Source: Deroplatys truncata (taxonomy: Eukaryota > Arthropoda > Insecta > Mantodea > Mantidae). From it: DNA of 64,000 bases. Of this stretch, positions 11,855 through 23,238 are shown piece after piece (position 1 is the first letter of the stretch; the number at the start of each line of letters is the position of its first letter). Both the position numbers and the translations under genes were made by a program. Under the pieces are notes generated by a model, which made no database searches, had not been told where the DNA came from, and worked only from the letters and a program-made list of their open reading frames with translations. The stretch is from contig CM060989.1 of NCBI GenBank assembly GCA_030765065.1, positions 58,418,001 to 58,482,000 on the forward strand, in the 5' to 3' direction.

Positions 11855-13165
11855 CACTGCCGTTTGTGAAAATTGCAACACAAAGGAAGAATTTCTCGAA
11901 TAACTCCAAACTTGGTAGAAGTGTAGAAGATTGTGCAAGCAATAAATGATTAGGTTTGTAGAGAGATGGTGTACACGTAGGTCGATAAGAGCCCTCTCGT
12001 GTTGGTCCGACAAGGTCAGTGTTGCGCTCAGTATGCCTCGTCGACGTCAAAGGGAGCCATATCGGCATGTGATGATCGGTCTCCGGGAAGCGGGTTTGTC
12101 ATACCGTGACATTTCGGCTCGTACAGGGCATGCTGCTACGTCAGTGATGCGTATGTGGAAGCAGTGGATAGATGAAGGTCGTACGCAGCATAGAGCGGGT
12201 ACTGAACCACAGCACGGGATGACCGTCATCTTGTCCGCATGGCAATAACGGACCGTACAGCTTCATCCATAGTGTTGGCTCGACGCTGGAGCACTGCAAC
12301 AGGTGTGAACTTATCTGCATCAACGGTTCGTTGTCGTCTGCTGCAGGTTGGACTGGTTGCATGCATGCCATTATGTTGGCTTCCATTGTCCAGAAATCAC
12401 AAGCTCCTCCGACTGCAATGGGCACGTGAACATGGGGTGCTGAGTGGCAAAATGTAGTCTTTTCTGACGAGTCCCGCTTCAACGTGTCCTACAGTGATGG
12501 CCGCATACGTGTCCGGCGGTACCGTGGTGAGCGCACCCTGGAGGACTGTATTGTTGAGCGGCATAGCGGACAAACACAAGGTGTGATGGTTTGGGGCGCC
12601 ATTGGTTACAACAACCGATCTCGCCTCCTACGAATTGAGGACACTTTGAACAGCAACCGATACCTTACTGTGGTTGGAGCCTGAGGTACTCCCCCTGCTT
12701 TAGGCATCTCCACAGGTCACATTTCAACAGGACAATGCCCGGCCACATATAGCGAGGAATGTACAAGCCTTCGTCAAAGAGCGACGGGTACCATTGCTTC
12801 CCTGGCCTGCACATTCACCTGACATGTCGCCCATCGAACATGTCTGGGATATGGTTGGTCGGCACCTGGTGCGTCACGGTCCTCCAGTAACCAGTGTCAC
12901 GGATTTGTGGGCTCGAATACAAACTGCGTGGAGGGAAATCCCTCAGGAACTTATTCAGAACCTTTTTGATTCAATGCCACGGCGTATAGCAGCTCTAATT
13001 GCAGCGCATGGAGGTCACACCAAATACTGAATTTAGGGCTCAAAGGTCATGTATAGATTTAAAAAGTTTATCATCTGTTACTTGCCATGTACCTAACCTG
13101 TGGCATTAAATTCATTGAATTCATGCCGTTCCTTCTTGGTGTTGCAATTTTCACAAACGGCAGTG
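11855..13165 (+). mobile_element. Tc1-family transposon with both terminal repeats
   Basis: The element is 1311 bp. Left end cactgccgtttgtgaaaatt at 11855 and the reverse complement of the right end (aattttcacaaacggcagtg, 13146-13165) match over roughly 29 bp. TA flanks both sides (11853-11854 and 13166-13167), the standard Tc1/mariner target duplication. It carries one degenerate transposase gene and nothing else. Confidence 0.92.
12033..13030 (+). pseudogene. Tc1 transposase (DD34E), frameshifted
   Basis: A Tc1-type transposase that bound its own inverted repeats and cut at TA. Start ATG 12033 (MPRRRQREPYRH). The paired HTH region reads IGLREAGLSYRDISARTGHA. The frame is lost near 12220-12245, resumes with DRTASSIVLARRWSTATGVN, shifts again near 12440, and reads FSDESRF with the first catalytic Asp at 12466-12468. 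A stop occurs near 12682, then QQDNARPH has the second Asp at 12731-12733 and SPIEHVWD the catalytic Glu at 12836-12838. That leaves 34 residues between the second and third acidic residues, as in DD34E Tc1 enzymes. It ends with MPRRIAALIAAHGGHTKY at 13030. All three catalytic residues survive, so the breaks are few and the copy is fairly recent. Confidence 0.92.
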
Positions 13166-13173
13166 TATTTTTC

Positions 13174-13770
13174 GCCGCTTTAACTCCTTAGTCATATCGC
13201 GACGGATCTGTTAGTGGATAACTCTTAGAACGATATGTGATGGGCAGCCTTCTAGTCTCATCCCTGTAACCGCCCGCTCCGTCACGTGTAATAAGGAAAA
13301 TTGAAATTTCAATACTTTTTGAATGCAAATCAAATGTTACGATTAACTATGCAATAAAAATTAGTACTCTTGCTGGTAGAATTGTTCAAAGGATTTCTAA
13401 ATATTGTCCACAGAGACCCTAGCGCATAGCTACCGAATCTTCTGCTTCGTGTCGTGCAGATGGCATTAAGGTGCCGTCCAGTCCAACTGCCGCTCTCGTT
13501 TAGAAAGGCGGACAGTTAGCCTTCTAGGTCTCATTCCTGTAACCACCCGCTGATGGGTGGTTACAGGAATGATGGCATTAGGGTGCCGTCCAGTCTAACC
13601 GTTGCCTTCACACAGTTAGTTCTAGGTCTCATCTCTGGAAATACCATCTTGCTTCGCCACGTGCCCACAGAGACCCAATGCATCGCAGCTGGATCTTCTG
13701 CTTCGTGCCGTGCAGATGGCGTTAGGGTGCCGTCCAGTCTAGCTGCTTACATTGTCCGTGGATAGATGGC
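13174..13770 (+). repeat. repeat D, copy 1, with internal 256-bp duplication
   Basis: The segment cacagagaccc...cttctgcttcgt...gcagatggc...ggtgccgtccagtc occurs at 13411-13486 and again at 13667-13742, 256 bp apart. The core GGTGCCGTCCAGTC also occurs at 13582. A reverse-complement relative is at 15600-15862. No protein is recognised. The family is GC-richer than its surroundings. Confidence 0.7.
13531..13572. repeat. perfect 18-bp inverted repeat
   Basis: TCATTCCTGTAACCACCC at 13531-13548 and its exact reverse complement at 13555-13572, with the 6-base spacer gctgat. It would form a strong hairpin. Confidence 0.9.
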
Positions 13771-13943
13771 ATAACATTCGCTATTACCACTAAAATCTCT
13801 AGCTCTACCAATAACCCCTCAAATCTTACGGCGAATTTAACGTAGAAGCGCAAGCCGATGGTAACAGTGTGCTGATAATGAAGGTGGACGTGTAGAACTG
13901 CTTTAGGCTTTATAAGGTCTCACTGTATCCTAATATAGGTCGT

Positions 13944-14235
13944 CCTCCGTGGTGTAGTGCTTACCATGCTAGCCTCTATGTTCCAAAGTCGCGAGTTCAA
14001 ACCCGACGGAGGGTGATGGATTTTTTCGGGCGTAAAAATCCTTAGCATGGCTTCCTTCAGAAGAGAAGTAAAGGCTGTGGATCCGTGTTGTAGATTTACG
14101 GCACGTAAAAGAACCTCAAGCCTGATAAAGAGGCCTCTGAGAAAACTTTCCGGTCTTTCACGCCCAATATAGAATGGGACGCTAAGAAACAAAGCAGTTA
14201 AAGAGCGTCCATAAATAAAGCTCAATTTAATTTAA
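13944..14235 (+). repeat. tRNA-headed SINE, family S1, copy 1
   Basis: The tRNA-like head spans 13944-14012. Its acceptor arms CCTCCGT and ACGGAGG pair over all 7 bases, with A box tggtgtagtgctta and B box gagttcaaaccc. The body has gatggattttttcgggcgta, agcatggcttcctt, cggtctttcacgcccaatat, and the tail is aataaagctcaatttaattt. A second copy is at 43874-44150. Confidence 0.8.
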
Positions 14236-14325
14236 TTTTTATCTATACTAATATAATATTTATTGTGTCGTAGACCACCAGGAACATCCACATGTAATGG
14301 GACTTTATGGACACCCTGTATATAT

Positions 14326-14386
14326 AACATTTTAAGAAAAGAAATACGCTTCAAATTTGGTTGAAATCGGTACAAAACTAAATACC
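14326..14386 (+). repeat. short direct repeat left of the pogo-like element
   Basis: taagaaaagaaat followed by caaatttggttgaaatcgg and tacaaaactaaatac. It recurs at 16053-16116 just right of the inverted-repeat element. Confidence 0.75.
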
Positions 14387-14769
14387 CAAGAACCTCGTTT
14401 ATCCGGCCCTCATTAATCCGGATTTGCTGTTTATCCAGATTGTTTATTGCTTACTTTTTTCAGAATGAAAATATTGCATACAGTTGCAATACTGGCACTA
14501 CAGGTAGCGAAGAGATCGCCATCGGTCGTACGCATCAACATAACAATAAATGCTGTTACCATGGTCAGTGTCACAGAACAACAAAGCTAGGTGCGTGAGA
14601 TTATGTTTCATTTGTTTTATTATAGACCTGATAATAATCGTAGACTTCTCATCTGGATCAATCTGACTGTAGTCTTTTCTTGGTTTCCTTCAGTCGCCAA
14701 GGTAAATACAGCATTGTATATTTACTACCAAGACCCGAAGTTCCACTTTAGGTGCAAAATAACAGTAAA

Positions 14770-15560
14770 AATATGTGTTGCGCTCACATGGCTTTCTCCA
14801 CTCTTGTACAAATTTTTTTTTGCAAATGCTTATTCTCCATCTACTTCATGTTAATCGAGATAAACATTTGCAGAAACTTATTGCTAATTTTCTTGTAGGT
14901 GCAAGGGGAATATGGTAGGCTTTAAGCGATAGTCAAATCCTTTAAGAGCTAGTTGCTATGTGTAATAACGAATTCCCATTAGAGGAAAAGTACAACTATT
15001 GGAATATTCAAACGAATAACAAGGAATATCTCGAAAATGGCTAACTCCACAAATAATGTATGTGGCATTGTATTTTGACGAGATCTACATGTTTTGTGTA
15101 GTAAAATTTTGTCTATCTCTTAAGATTTACCAGTTATGTAAAAGTCACTCAGAATGAAGAGGACTTTTGGGGACATTCCAACAAAATTCAAGATATACAT
15201 TTTATTTGCCATGAAAATACCTTAAACATATGATATTTTAATCAAAATCGTTAAAAGCAATTTTTGAGAAAATCAAAATTTTCGAAAAATGTTCCATTTA
15301 AAGGGTAGTCCGGACTGTGAGGATTTTATTGAAAATCTTCGTGTCGCATCTTTGAAAGATACTGAACCTAAATACCAAGTTTGGTATTTATCCGACTTTT
15401 CGTTTTTGAGTTGTGCTGTTGAGACACACAGACACACTCAGACATGTTTCCAAAAATGCTTTACTTGGATTCGGGGGACATCAAAACAGGCATTTGCGGT
15501 GAAATTTTTGTGTGAAACACACTATCTTTCTCTAGTTACTATACGTAGTAGAGAAATTAA
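14770..15560 (+). repeat. F1 element, diverged
   Basis: The 5' end is degenerate (tatgtgttgcgctcacatgg) and the 3' end is tactatacgtagtagagaaa, then ttaa. The microsatellite is short (cacacagacacac near 15424-15437). It lies inside the pogo-like element. Confidence 0.8.
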
Positions 15561-15599
15561 AAATGAAAACAGATGGTAATGGGCTAATAGCAAATGTTC

Positions 15600-15862
15600 T
15601 GAAACCTATCTACAGATAATGAAATCAGATAGACTGGACAGGCACCCTAAATGCCATCTGCCCAGTACGCAGAAGCAAAGTTATAGCTGCCTGGCACTAG
15701 GGCCTGTGTGGACACATGTCAAAGCTGCCATTTGCCTGTCACAGAAGCAGAAGTACAGTTGACGAAGCAAGATGGTATGGTATAAGGATGAGACCTAGAA
15801 GACTAACTATCCGCCACACACCGAGGCATTCCGTCACGATATGACCATGTAGTTAAAGCGAC
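15600..15862 (-). repeat. repeat D, copy 2 (reverse complement)
   Basis: gactggacaggcaccctaa and gccatctgcc, then tatgaccatgtagttaaagc, are the reverse complement of the repeat D core and of its start at 13174. Confidence 0.65.
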
Positions 15863-16052
15863 GCGTCAATGTAAAATAAACAGAGAAATTCCTCCTTTGC
15901 TTTTCTACTGATCCATATTTCATTATATTACATCAAATATTGCGTTCGTTTAATAGTTTGTTTGCTTTATTATCCGGATTGTCATTAATATACCTCCGGT
16001 CGCACCTAGTCCGGATAAACGAGGTTCTTTTTTTTTCGTGTGTATTAGAGTT

Positions 16053-16116
16053 TAAGAAAAGAAATTCTTGATACATTCCAAATTTGGCTGAAGTCGGTAC
16101 AAAACTAAATACTGTG
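16053..16116 (+). repeat. short direct repeat right of the pogo-like element
   Basis: tttaagaaaagaaatt, then caaatttggctgaagtcgg and tacaaaactaaatact. It is the partner of 14326-14386. Confidence 0.75.
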
Positions 16117-18247
16117 GCGTATTATTAATGTTATTGTCATTAAGACGCACTGCTGTGTTGTATTTTTGCTACCAGACGTAGCATTATTGGGTCTTCTTAG
16201 TTATATTTCGGCTTAATGGTCTTTTCTTTCGATGATGATCACGCCAAAGTGAAGGGCCTGTTTGAAACCGTCTGGTATGACGTCAGCCCCGTCTGACTTC
16301 GGCTAGACACGGTTGGTGGGGGTAAGATAGCGTCACTAGAGTGGAAGTGGTCGTTGGAGCAGGTCGTGTGTGTGGCCGGTCTACGGTCTGTGGCATCTCC
16401 CTCCATCCTGTTTCCTTTGTTAATTATGAAGAGGTATGTAAGGATAATGTGTGTTATGTAATTGCTGCTAGCGAGTTGCGCCCCTCCCCCATGTGCGTGT
16501 TGGGGTGACCTAAATTAATCATTTTCTGGTAACCTTTTTGGGCTTCACCTCTAGAGTAACAATACACTTATATTAGAAATCCAAAAAGGTGTGCTGTTTT
16601 TAGCCGATCTGCTTCATGTAGGCATTTGAAATGTTATACATTTGGAAATAAAAACAGAAACTTTTGGAACCCGCACAAAATTAAGAGCCAGTCTTTTGAG
16701 AGCTTGCGAACCCGCACTAAGGAGTTGAACATTTATTAAAACGATTCAATGCGTTTCAGCTTTGCATGAAACGAAGAAAACTAGCAGTAGTTAGTATAAA
16801 GGTTTTTTAAAAGGTTAAAAATTGCAGCATTACAACAAATTCAATAAGGCTACTTCATTATTTCTTACACATCACCCGAGACCTGATTCCAGTATAATAG
16901 GAACGGATTTAGAAGCATAAACATAACATTTATTCAGGCAGGCGTCCAATACTGTGATCTCTGAGACAATTTAAAGCAATGTATATGCGTGGCATACGTT
17001 GGAACATGGCACTGAGAGCCGACGCTTCTGTAAAATCAAAAGCGCGGACGATCGGGAAGGGGAAAAGGGTTGCCCCCATAATGCACTGCGTTGAGCCTAG
17101 ACAGAATTACGACTCTGAACACAAATCGTCCCAGAGGCTTCTCCGTACACAGCCAATAAATCCGGCTGGGCTGCACATTTTCATGTGATGATGGGGATGA
17201 GCCTGCGTTGGACATTAGAATGGCTGCTACTGTCAGAGGTCAGGGGTTCGAGTGCTGTGAGATGTTACCGTCTGTGTTTCAGCATGTGTAATCGGCAACT
17301 ACATGAGTTGCCCATTGTCATCAATTATTGCTCCTTTCGTACGCATCCTACAGTCCGAGAGAGTCAACGCCCTGGTTTTCTATTCGATTACCTGCTGGGC
17401 TATACTGATTAGAGCTGTAGCATCGTTTAAAGCTGTATTTTTGGTGTAATATGAATGTTTGTAAGGAATATAAACATTTTTTGAGAAAAAATGAAGTTTA
17501 TTTCGTTATGCTATTGTAGCTATAATCACACATACACTCCAAGGAAACACAGATAAATTATTTATTATTTGTTACTACATTAAATATACAAATAGCAACA
17601 TCAATACAATCAAAATAAAACGGCAATTTCTTATGATTTTTAGAGGAAACCTCAGGTTCATGAAAATTCAACACATGAGTGGATTATGCAAATCTGCCGC
17701 CATGAGCTTACGTCAGTGCTGTCTAAGGCACATGGTCAGCATACTACTGGGTATTTAAGCTTAGAGTTTTTGACGGCTCGCGCTCTGTTAGACACGTGCT
17801 AACAGGAATTTGCGACGCTCACTCTTTAATCTAATTTTCAGCTACGCCGCAAAACCTCCAGATTCGCACACTCCGTAAATTTGCCTCTTGTAGCTTTATG
17901 ATTGGTAGATGTTTGTAGTACTGTACAGTAATACTTTAGCCAGCTAAATCCTGCTGACATGTTTATTGTAGTGTAGTACCGTAGATAATTAAACTAAATT
18001 TGGAACCAGAGTTACACGTCAATAATTTGCTAACCTTCACCACTGCCCCTTCTCGGCCAAGCCTTACTCTCCCTTCTGGAAACCCAAACTACGTCCCCGT
18101 CCTCGCCCCATCCAGTGGATACATCACATCTGGTACAGGCGCCGGTTTGGCAAAGTGACGTTACGTCATATCTGATGGGGCCGCCGGGGCTCCGTCACAA
18201 TATTCTCTATATCATTGACTTGGCTTATAATTTAATGAAAAATAAAA
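16117..18247. other. unassigned 2.1-kb stretch, candidate non-repetitive DNA
   Basis: This is one of the longer stretches without a repeat match in the window. It includes a GC-richer part (16220-16560) in which ATGAAGAG at 16427-16434 is followed by GTATGTAAG, a near-consensus splice donor. Short open frames at 16979-17188 and 17185-17412 have no family I know. I cannot support a gene. Confidence 0.4.
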
Positions 18248-19064
18248 TCTGATGTTTTGCACTCAAATGACTTTCTCTACTCTTGTACAAACTATTTTTA
18301 CAAACGCTTATTCTCCATATGCTTCATGTTAATCGAGATGTTAATCTTATTGCTAATTTTCTTGTAGATGCAAGGGGAATATGGTAGGTTTTAAGCGATA
18401 GTCAAATCTTTTAACCGCTGGTTGCTATGTGGCGCATTCCATTCTCTTTGCATGTCCAGGACATAAAAAAATGAATAACGAATTTGAGAAAAAGTATAAG
18501 TATTGGAAATTTTAAGGAAATAACAAGCAATAGCTCGAAAATGGTTCACTCAACAACAAAAAATGTATATCACATAAGTTGTGTATTTTAACGCGATCTA
18601 CATTTTTTGTGTAGTAAAATTTTGTCTATCTCTTATGGTTTACCAGTTATGCAAAAGTCGTTCACAATGAAGAATACTTTTGGATAAATTCGCAGAAAAT
18701 TCGATATATGCATTTCATTTGTCATGAAAATATCTTAAACATATGATATTTTAATCAAAATCGTTAGAGCACTTTTTGAGAAAATTAAAATTTTCGAAAA
18801 AAGTTCCATGTAAAGGGCATTCTGGGGCGGGGGGATTTTCTTGAAAATCTTCGTATCGCATCTCTGGAAGATACTGATTCTAAATACCAAGTTTGGTGTA
18901 TATCCGACTGTTCGTTTCTGAGTTATGCTGTTCACAGACACACACACAGGGACATGCTTCCAAAAAGGGGCCTCAAAACATATATTTCCGGTGAAATCTC
19001 GGTATCGAATTTTTGGGTAGAATACAATACTTCCCCTACGTACTATACGTAGTAGAGAAAGTAA
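18248..19064 (+). repeat. F1 element, complete
   Basis: Forward copy starting tctgatgttttgcactcaa and ending gtagtagagaaagtaa at 19064. It has a short (CA) tract near 18938-18950 and a small deletion just after it. Confidence 0.88.
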
Positions 19065-19159
19065 TACTGCACTCAGTCTTTCAAAAGAAAGCAAAAAATA
19101 ACATTAAATGCTCTTCTGCAATGGATTCCCCGAAAACACAGAAAGCAAAACTAGAATTT

Positions 19160-19545
19160 TTATTTAAGAACTGGGTCGATTTCATTAAGGGCAGCAACAA
19201 TACCTAAGATTAATCGATCACTTCTCAGACGACAATTGTGATTGTAGATACTCAACTGGTTTTGTTGCATCTGCAATGTTTGTATCGGAGATTCCATTGT
19301 ACCAAAACGAGGTTTTCGGTTCACCAGGAGAAAGTCTTTTATTGCTTTTTGTGTGGATTCGCCCATGGTTAGACCACTAGCGGCTAAAGATGGTGGAATA
19401 TTCAGAAGTTTAGATATTAGCGAACTTATCGGTTGTTCACCATGCAAACCTCTTCACCAGATAGGAGAGACATGTTGAACAGCAGTCCATAAAGCATCTA
19501 GAGAAAAACTACCATCACTAGCTTTAAATTCGGATGGGTTAGGCA
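19160..19545 (-). pseudogene. hAT-like transposase C-terminal relic
   Basis: Minus-strand reading starts MPNPSEFKASDGSFSLDALW near 19545, then TAVQHVSPI, a stop, and LLNIPPSLAASG at about 19400. hAT transposases end in a dimerisation region with an IL.xPPSxAASERxFS-like motif followed by a basic I.TKKRNRL-type stretch. Here TMGESTQKAIKDFLLVNRKP occupies the second position in decayed form. A hAT origin is my best reading, but the upstream catalytic part is absent. Confidence 0.45.
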
Positions 19546-19654
19546 TGATTATTCCACTGTCATGCCCCAGCAGGATGCTTAAATATAAAGATAAGTCGCC
19601 TGGTGGTTATGCACAACGGCAGTCGTTGTGATAGTGAAGGTTGTATGTATTATA

Positions 19655-20240
19655 CGTATAGGGTTATCTCATAAGTTTGTTGGCTTTTCGTTACGTTTTA
19701 ATCACTAAGAACGCCTGGGAACACACCTCAACCGCAGCACAGCTACGACAGCGTAGATGCCAAACTTTCCGTTTACAAATCTTAAACAGAATGTCGTTCA
19801 AAAGATAAATAACTACGGCAGTTAGATTTTGTAAACAAACTGTTTATTTCCTGCAGTATACACTATTATTGTCGACAATATATTGCCAGGTTCCTGGCTA
19901 CAGTAAAATTGAGTTGCAATTCGTGGATTGTTGACTAATCGTTTCATGAATTCTTTCCACGTCCGTAACCATTCGCCGTCCAGATCGAGGTTTGTCTTTT
20001 AGGGAGAAATTCCCAGCTCAAAATCGACTAAACCACTTTTGACACGTTCGCTTCGTTACTGCATCTTCCCCGTAGACAGCACAAATTTTCTGCCGGTATT
20101 GTGAGGCGGTTTTACCCTTAAGATAGCAAAACAGCTTAAGATGCCGCAAATGCTCCTTTTTGCTTTCCATGATTTGTAAACACAAGTTCACGCCGTTCTA
20201 TCCAGTCAGTCACAAATACAAACTGACATATCCAATAGTG
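19655..20240 (-). mobile_element. internally deleted mariner relic
   Basis: A mariner N-terminal gene fragment (19855-20171) is flanked on the left by agggttatctcataagttt (19660-19678), which resembles mariner end sequence. No convincing inverted partner was found near 20230, so the element limits are approximate. Confidence 0.4.
19855..20171 (-). pseudogene. mariner transposase N-terminal fragment
   Basis: From ATG at 20171 on the minus strand, MESKKEHLRHLKLFCYLKGK is followed by RQKICAVYGEDAVTKRTCQK and WFSRF, a stop, then NFSLKDKPRSGRR. This is the HTH plus SGRP-type linker of mariner transposases. About 105 codons remain, and all catalytic residues are missing. Confidence 0.7.
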
Positions 20241-21182
20241 AGTCTGGTTGTTGTTCTCTAAGTCGTAGGGGTGGTTAGGCAACTAGGAGAACTTGAGTGT
20301 ACAGGGGGTTCAGGGTTTTCAGGCGCTATATATGGAACTTGCGAGCATGCGTGGGTTTGCATACCGTCCAAGTCCAAGTAGCTTCTATTCTAATAACACC
20401 GTACCGCCGTGAAGTTCGACCACTCCCAACACACCAAGTTGGAGGAAGAAATGAGGAGAATGACAAAGAGTGTCACAAAATGGCATACTTGTTGTAGGGA
20501 AACCTTCAACTATAAAGAAAATTGCATAGCACAGATAAGAAAATCCTGTTGTAGTCATGTCGGACGTCCGCATCGTCACCTTACAGATTTAAACACTGCT
20601 CCAATATCTCTTGTCACGTGCATTAGCCATCTATCATGACTGCAGTCGTAGAATAGATTGTTGTACAATATAAACCAGTTATTTATTTAACACTATGTTC
20701 GAAGAGATTTATTGTCAGATTTACATTTCATAACCGTATGAATCAAATATAATACGTGACAACTGGAATGCATGTAAATTCTTGTGAACAAATAGGTAAG
20801 AGGATTCTTCGGTTTAAACCTACCTCTCAGGATGACGAAACTACGTGCATATATCACGACAAAATGTTTTTATGCCTGACTTTGCATTGCACAGAGCTTG
20901 TTCCTCATACATCCACAGGTATGTATTAGCCAATCAGGAGAAAGAGGACGTAAAGAGAGCACGGAAGAATACATACTAGTGGGGCAAGGCTATAAGCAAC
21001 AGGGTTTAGACCTGGGGGGCGAGTAGGCCAAAAAGATTATGCTTTTATCAAAATATAGTCTGCATGAAACACGATCTAGTATCCCTTAAGGAATGGTTTG
21101 ATAACGGCAAAGCATGTTGAATCAACTAGCAGCGAAAGTCGTGCGTTCTGACATCATGTCATTCCTTTAGAACGCACGAGAT
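20241..21182. other. unassigned sequence
   Basis: No recognised family. Short open frames on both strands around 20297-20639 overlap one another and none resembles a known protein. Confidence 0.4.
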
Positions 21183-21562
21183 GGCTTTGAGGTAACGGGT
21201 GAGGTTCGCATTCGAGAGGTCCCGGGTTCAATTCCCGTCAACCACCCAAACTGTTTTTGGCTTTTCGTGGTTTTCTCTGGTCGGTAGGCGAATGCTTGGG
21301 TATTTTCTCATTTACCAGAACTTCATTTCCATAACTCCCTTTCCTTCTCATCTTTCAAGTGTGCTCCTAGGTTTTGTGGCGTATGGTGGTGCCGGACAGA
21401 TGGTGCGGATGCTTGCTCAAGGGAGAGAATATTCCCCAGGGAATATTCCCTTTAGGCAGCTTTAGCAGTGGGACAGATCTTCGAGCCTGGAACTGTTAGG
21501 GACTTCCGCGCATCTCTATTGCCGTCTACCAGCGGTCTGTAACCTCCTGCGGTTCCTTCACT
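21183..21562 (+). repeat. tRNA-headed SINE S2, copy 2, left part
   Basis: B box gggttcaattcccg near 21224-21237, then ttttcgtggttttctctgg and ttttgtggcgtatggtggtg as in the copy at 10292-10745. It is interrupted at ccttcact by a solo LTR and resumes at 22507. Confidence 0.75.
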
Positions 21563-22502
21563 TGTAACGGTATTACTTACAAATGTTTGTGTATGTGTGT
21601 TTACTCAACATGTTGAAGCCATCTTGTGACGTCATTCATTTGTTCGGTTTGTAGCTCCATCTGGTGTTAGCAATTTGCAGCAGTGTTAGTGTTCGTTTGA
21701 AAGAACGCTATTGTTTTCTTAATTAATTTTGGTTTACTGTCCTCCGGCTAGCTATTATTTCTCGGTCAAACATATCTCTTGATCAGGGTGTGTAAACAGA
21801 AAGGAATCTTTTATCCAAAGATAACACTGATGAAAGAATTTCTTTTATACTTTTATTGTCGAACACGTTAACTATCACATTTACACATTGATCTTGACAC
21901 TCGCCAAACTGAAACTGTTATAATAACTTCATTACTGATATTTCTTAATTCGCGTACTTCAACTTTCTGTATAATTAACTTTATAACACTTGAGAATTTT
22001 CATAACTCTGTTACGCGGAACCTGCAAATACTTTCGACGAACTGACGGGAATGCGACGTGTAGTATACAAAGAATTCTGACGAACTGACCGACTGACGGA
22101 TTTTACCTCTAAACTAGCTCTATTTATACTCCCACTCCCCGATATGCCTAAAGATTATAACTGAGCTGCAATTGGCTAATAAAACGCGCCAACATTAGCG
22201 TCTATTTTTATATCCAATGAAAATTATGAATACATATGCTCTAGGGAAACGTTCCAGAAGATTCTCAAGGAAAAACGCGCCAACATTACGTAACTTCCTC
22301 GTTTCCAATAATGATAAACAGCTCACCCCCTCGCTGCATTATTGCACGCTATTATTGTCAGTTTCAGTAAGACGGTATAAACTTACTTCCCAACAATAAT
22401 TACAATCAATAAACATCTCAAATCAATGTCACATAAAAATGCATATTCATATTACAATCATTATTTACATTTAAGTAATTTATGATACAAATTACTGCAT
22501 CA
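21563..22502 (-). mobile_element. solo LTR, same family as the 27.3-34.9 kb array
   Basis: On the minus strand it begins TGATGCAGTAAT at 22502 and ends accgttaca at 21563, giving the usual TG...CA. CACT at 21559-21562 is repeated at 22503-22506, a 4-bp target duplication. It shares atgacgtcacaagatgg-like, tagctagccgg-like and gtttacac segments with the array LTRs, but it lacks the tail with primer-binding-site-like motifs that they carry. Confidence 0.9.
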
Positions 22503-22506
22503 CACT

Positions 22507-22565
22507 TCATCCCTTCCTCCTGGGGGATCTTAGCCACAATAGATCTATATAGGTCACAATACGCG
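22507..22565 (+). repeat. tRNA-headed SINE S2, copy 2, right part
   Basis: Continues tcatcccttcctcctgggg and agatctatataggtcacaat, matching the tail of the copy at 10292-10745 in reverse. Confidence 0.75.
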
Positions 22566-22656
22566 AGGTGTCCTCTTCCGTTGGATAACCTAAACTAAGC
22601 TATATTTGAACCCTCTTAAAGATACAGACAGGACGTCAAAACAATAATAGTAGAAC

Positions 22657-23190
22657 TAAAAGTAGAACTTCTAACACTACTGCGATAATCTTCAGTGTGA
22701 TCAATTTTGTTTTCAAGTTCAATCACATGGCAATCACCCTTTGTGTTTGCACTTACTTCTTATTGTGTCTCTTTACGTGATTAATTTCTCATGGCGCTCG
22801 CATTTCTGTTCATAATACAAATCGTTATACTTAAATTTATCACAGTTCGCTGCATAGTTAACCTATACGTTATATTCCAGCTTTCTTTGATCTAAAACTT
22901 TACTCTTTTATCTAAACTACATAAAGATTAAATAGCGGAGATTATGAATTTAGAAGAAACTGAAATGGAAGTGAAATTACAAAAGCACTAGAAGTACTTA
23001 CACAAAAAATACAGAAAGCAATATGATCGCTTCAATGCCTGGTGTAAGGCAAAGCATGGTGAAAATAATTTCAATGAAAATTACTGCTAGCGAATCAATA
23101 AAACATCTGACATCTCGCTTTTTTAACGTTATTTCTCTTGTTTTAAGAACGCGTTTTAAGCGCCATATCTGTTAGTTTCAAGAATTAATA
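22657..23190 (+). repeat. repeat B, copy 2
   Basis: Matches 6105-6750 with gaps. The coding relic starts at ATG 22944 (MNLEETEMEVKLQKH, stop). In a following frame YDRFNAWCKAKHGENNFNEN is readable near 23018-23078. See copy 1 for the tentative protein assignment. Confidence 0.7.
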
Positions 23191-23238
23191 TAATATAACA
23201 TAATTTATATTTTACAAATGCGAAAGCTGTCTAAAAAA

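Larger units (their letters stand above)
14390..16027. mobile_element. pogo/Tigger-like inverted-repeat element, non-autonomous
   Basis: GAACCTCGTTTATCCGG at 14390-14406 is exactly inverted at 16011-16027, and weaker similarity continues inward (attaatccggat versus atccggattgtcattaat). Ends of the AACCTCGTTTATCCGG kind are typical of pogo/jerky-type transposons. No CENP-B-like transposase is seen. The interior holds an F1 copy and a repeat D fragment. The exact outer edge and TA duplication are uncertain. Confidence 0.65.

Noticed and set aside
12141..12482. 113-codon frame antisense to the Tc1 transposase
   Set aside because: It is the mirror of the recognisable transposase on the plus strand.
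13411..13742. CRISPR-like array
   Set aside because: Only two long, imperfect units 256 bp apart, with no regular spacers, in a eukaryotic transposon-rich context.
16427..16445. ATG plus near-consensus splice donor as a possible host first exon
   Set aside because: A single donor-like string in 2 kb is expected by chance, and no acceptor or downstream exon was found.
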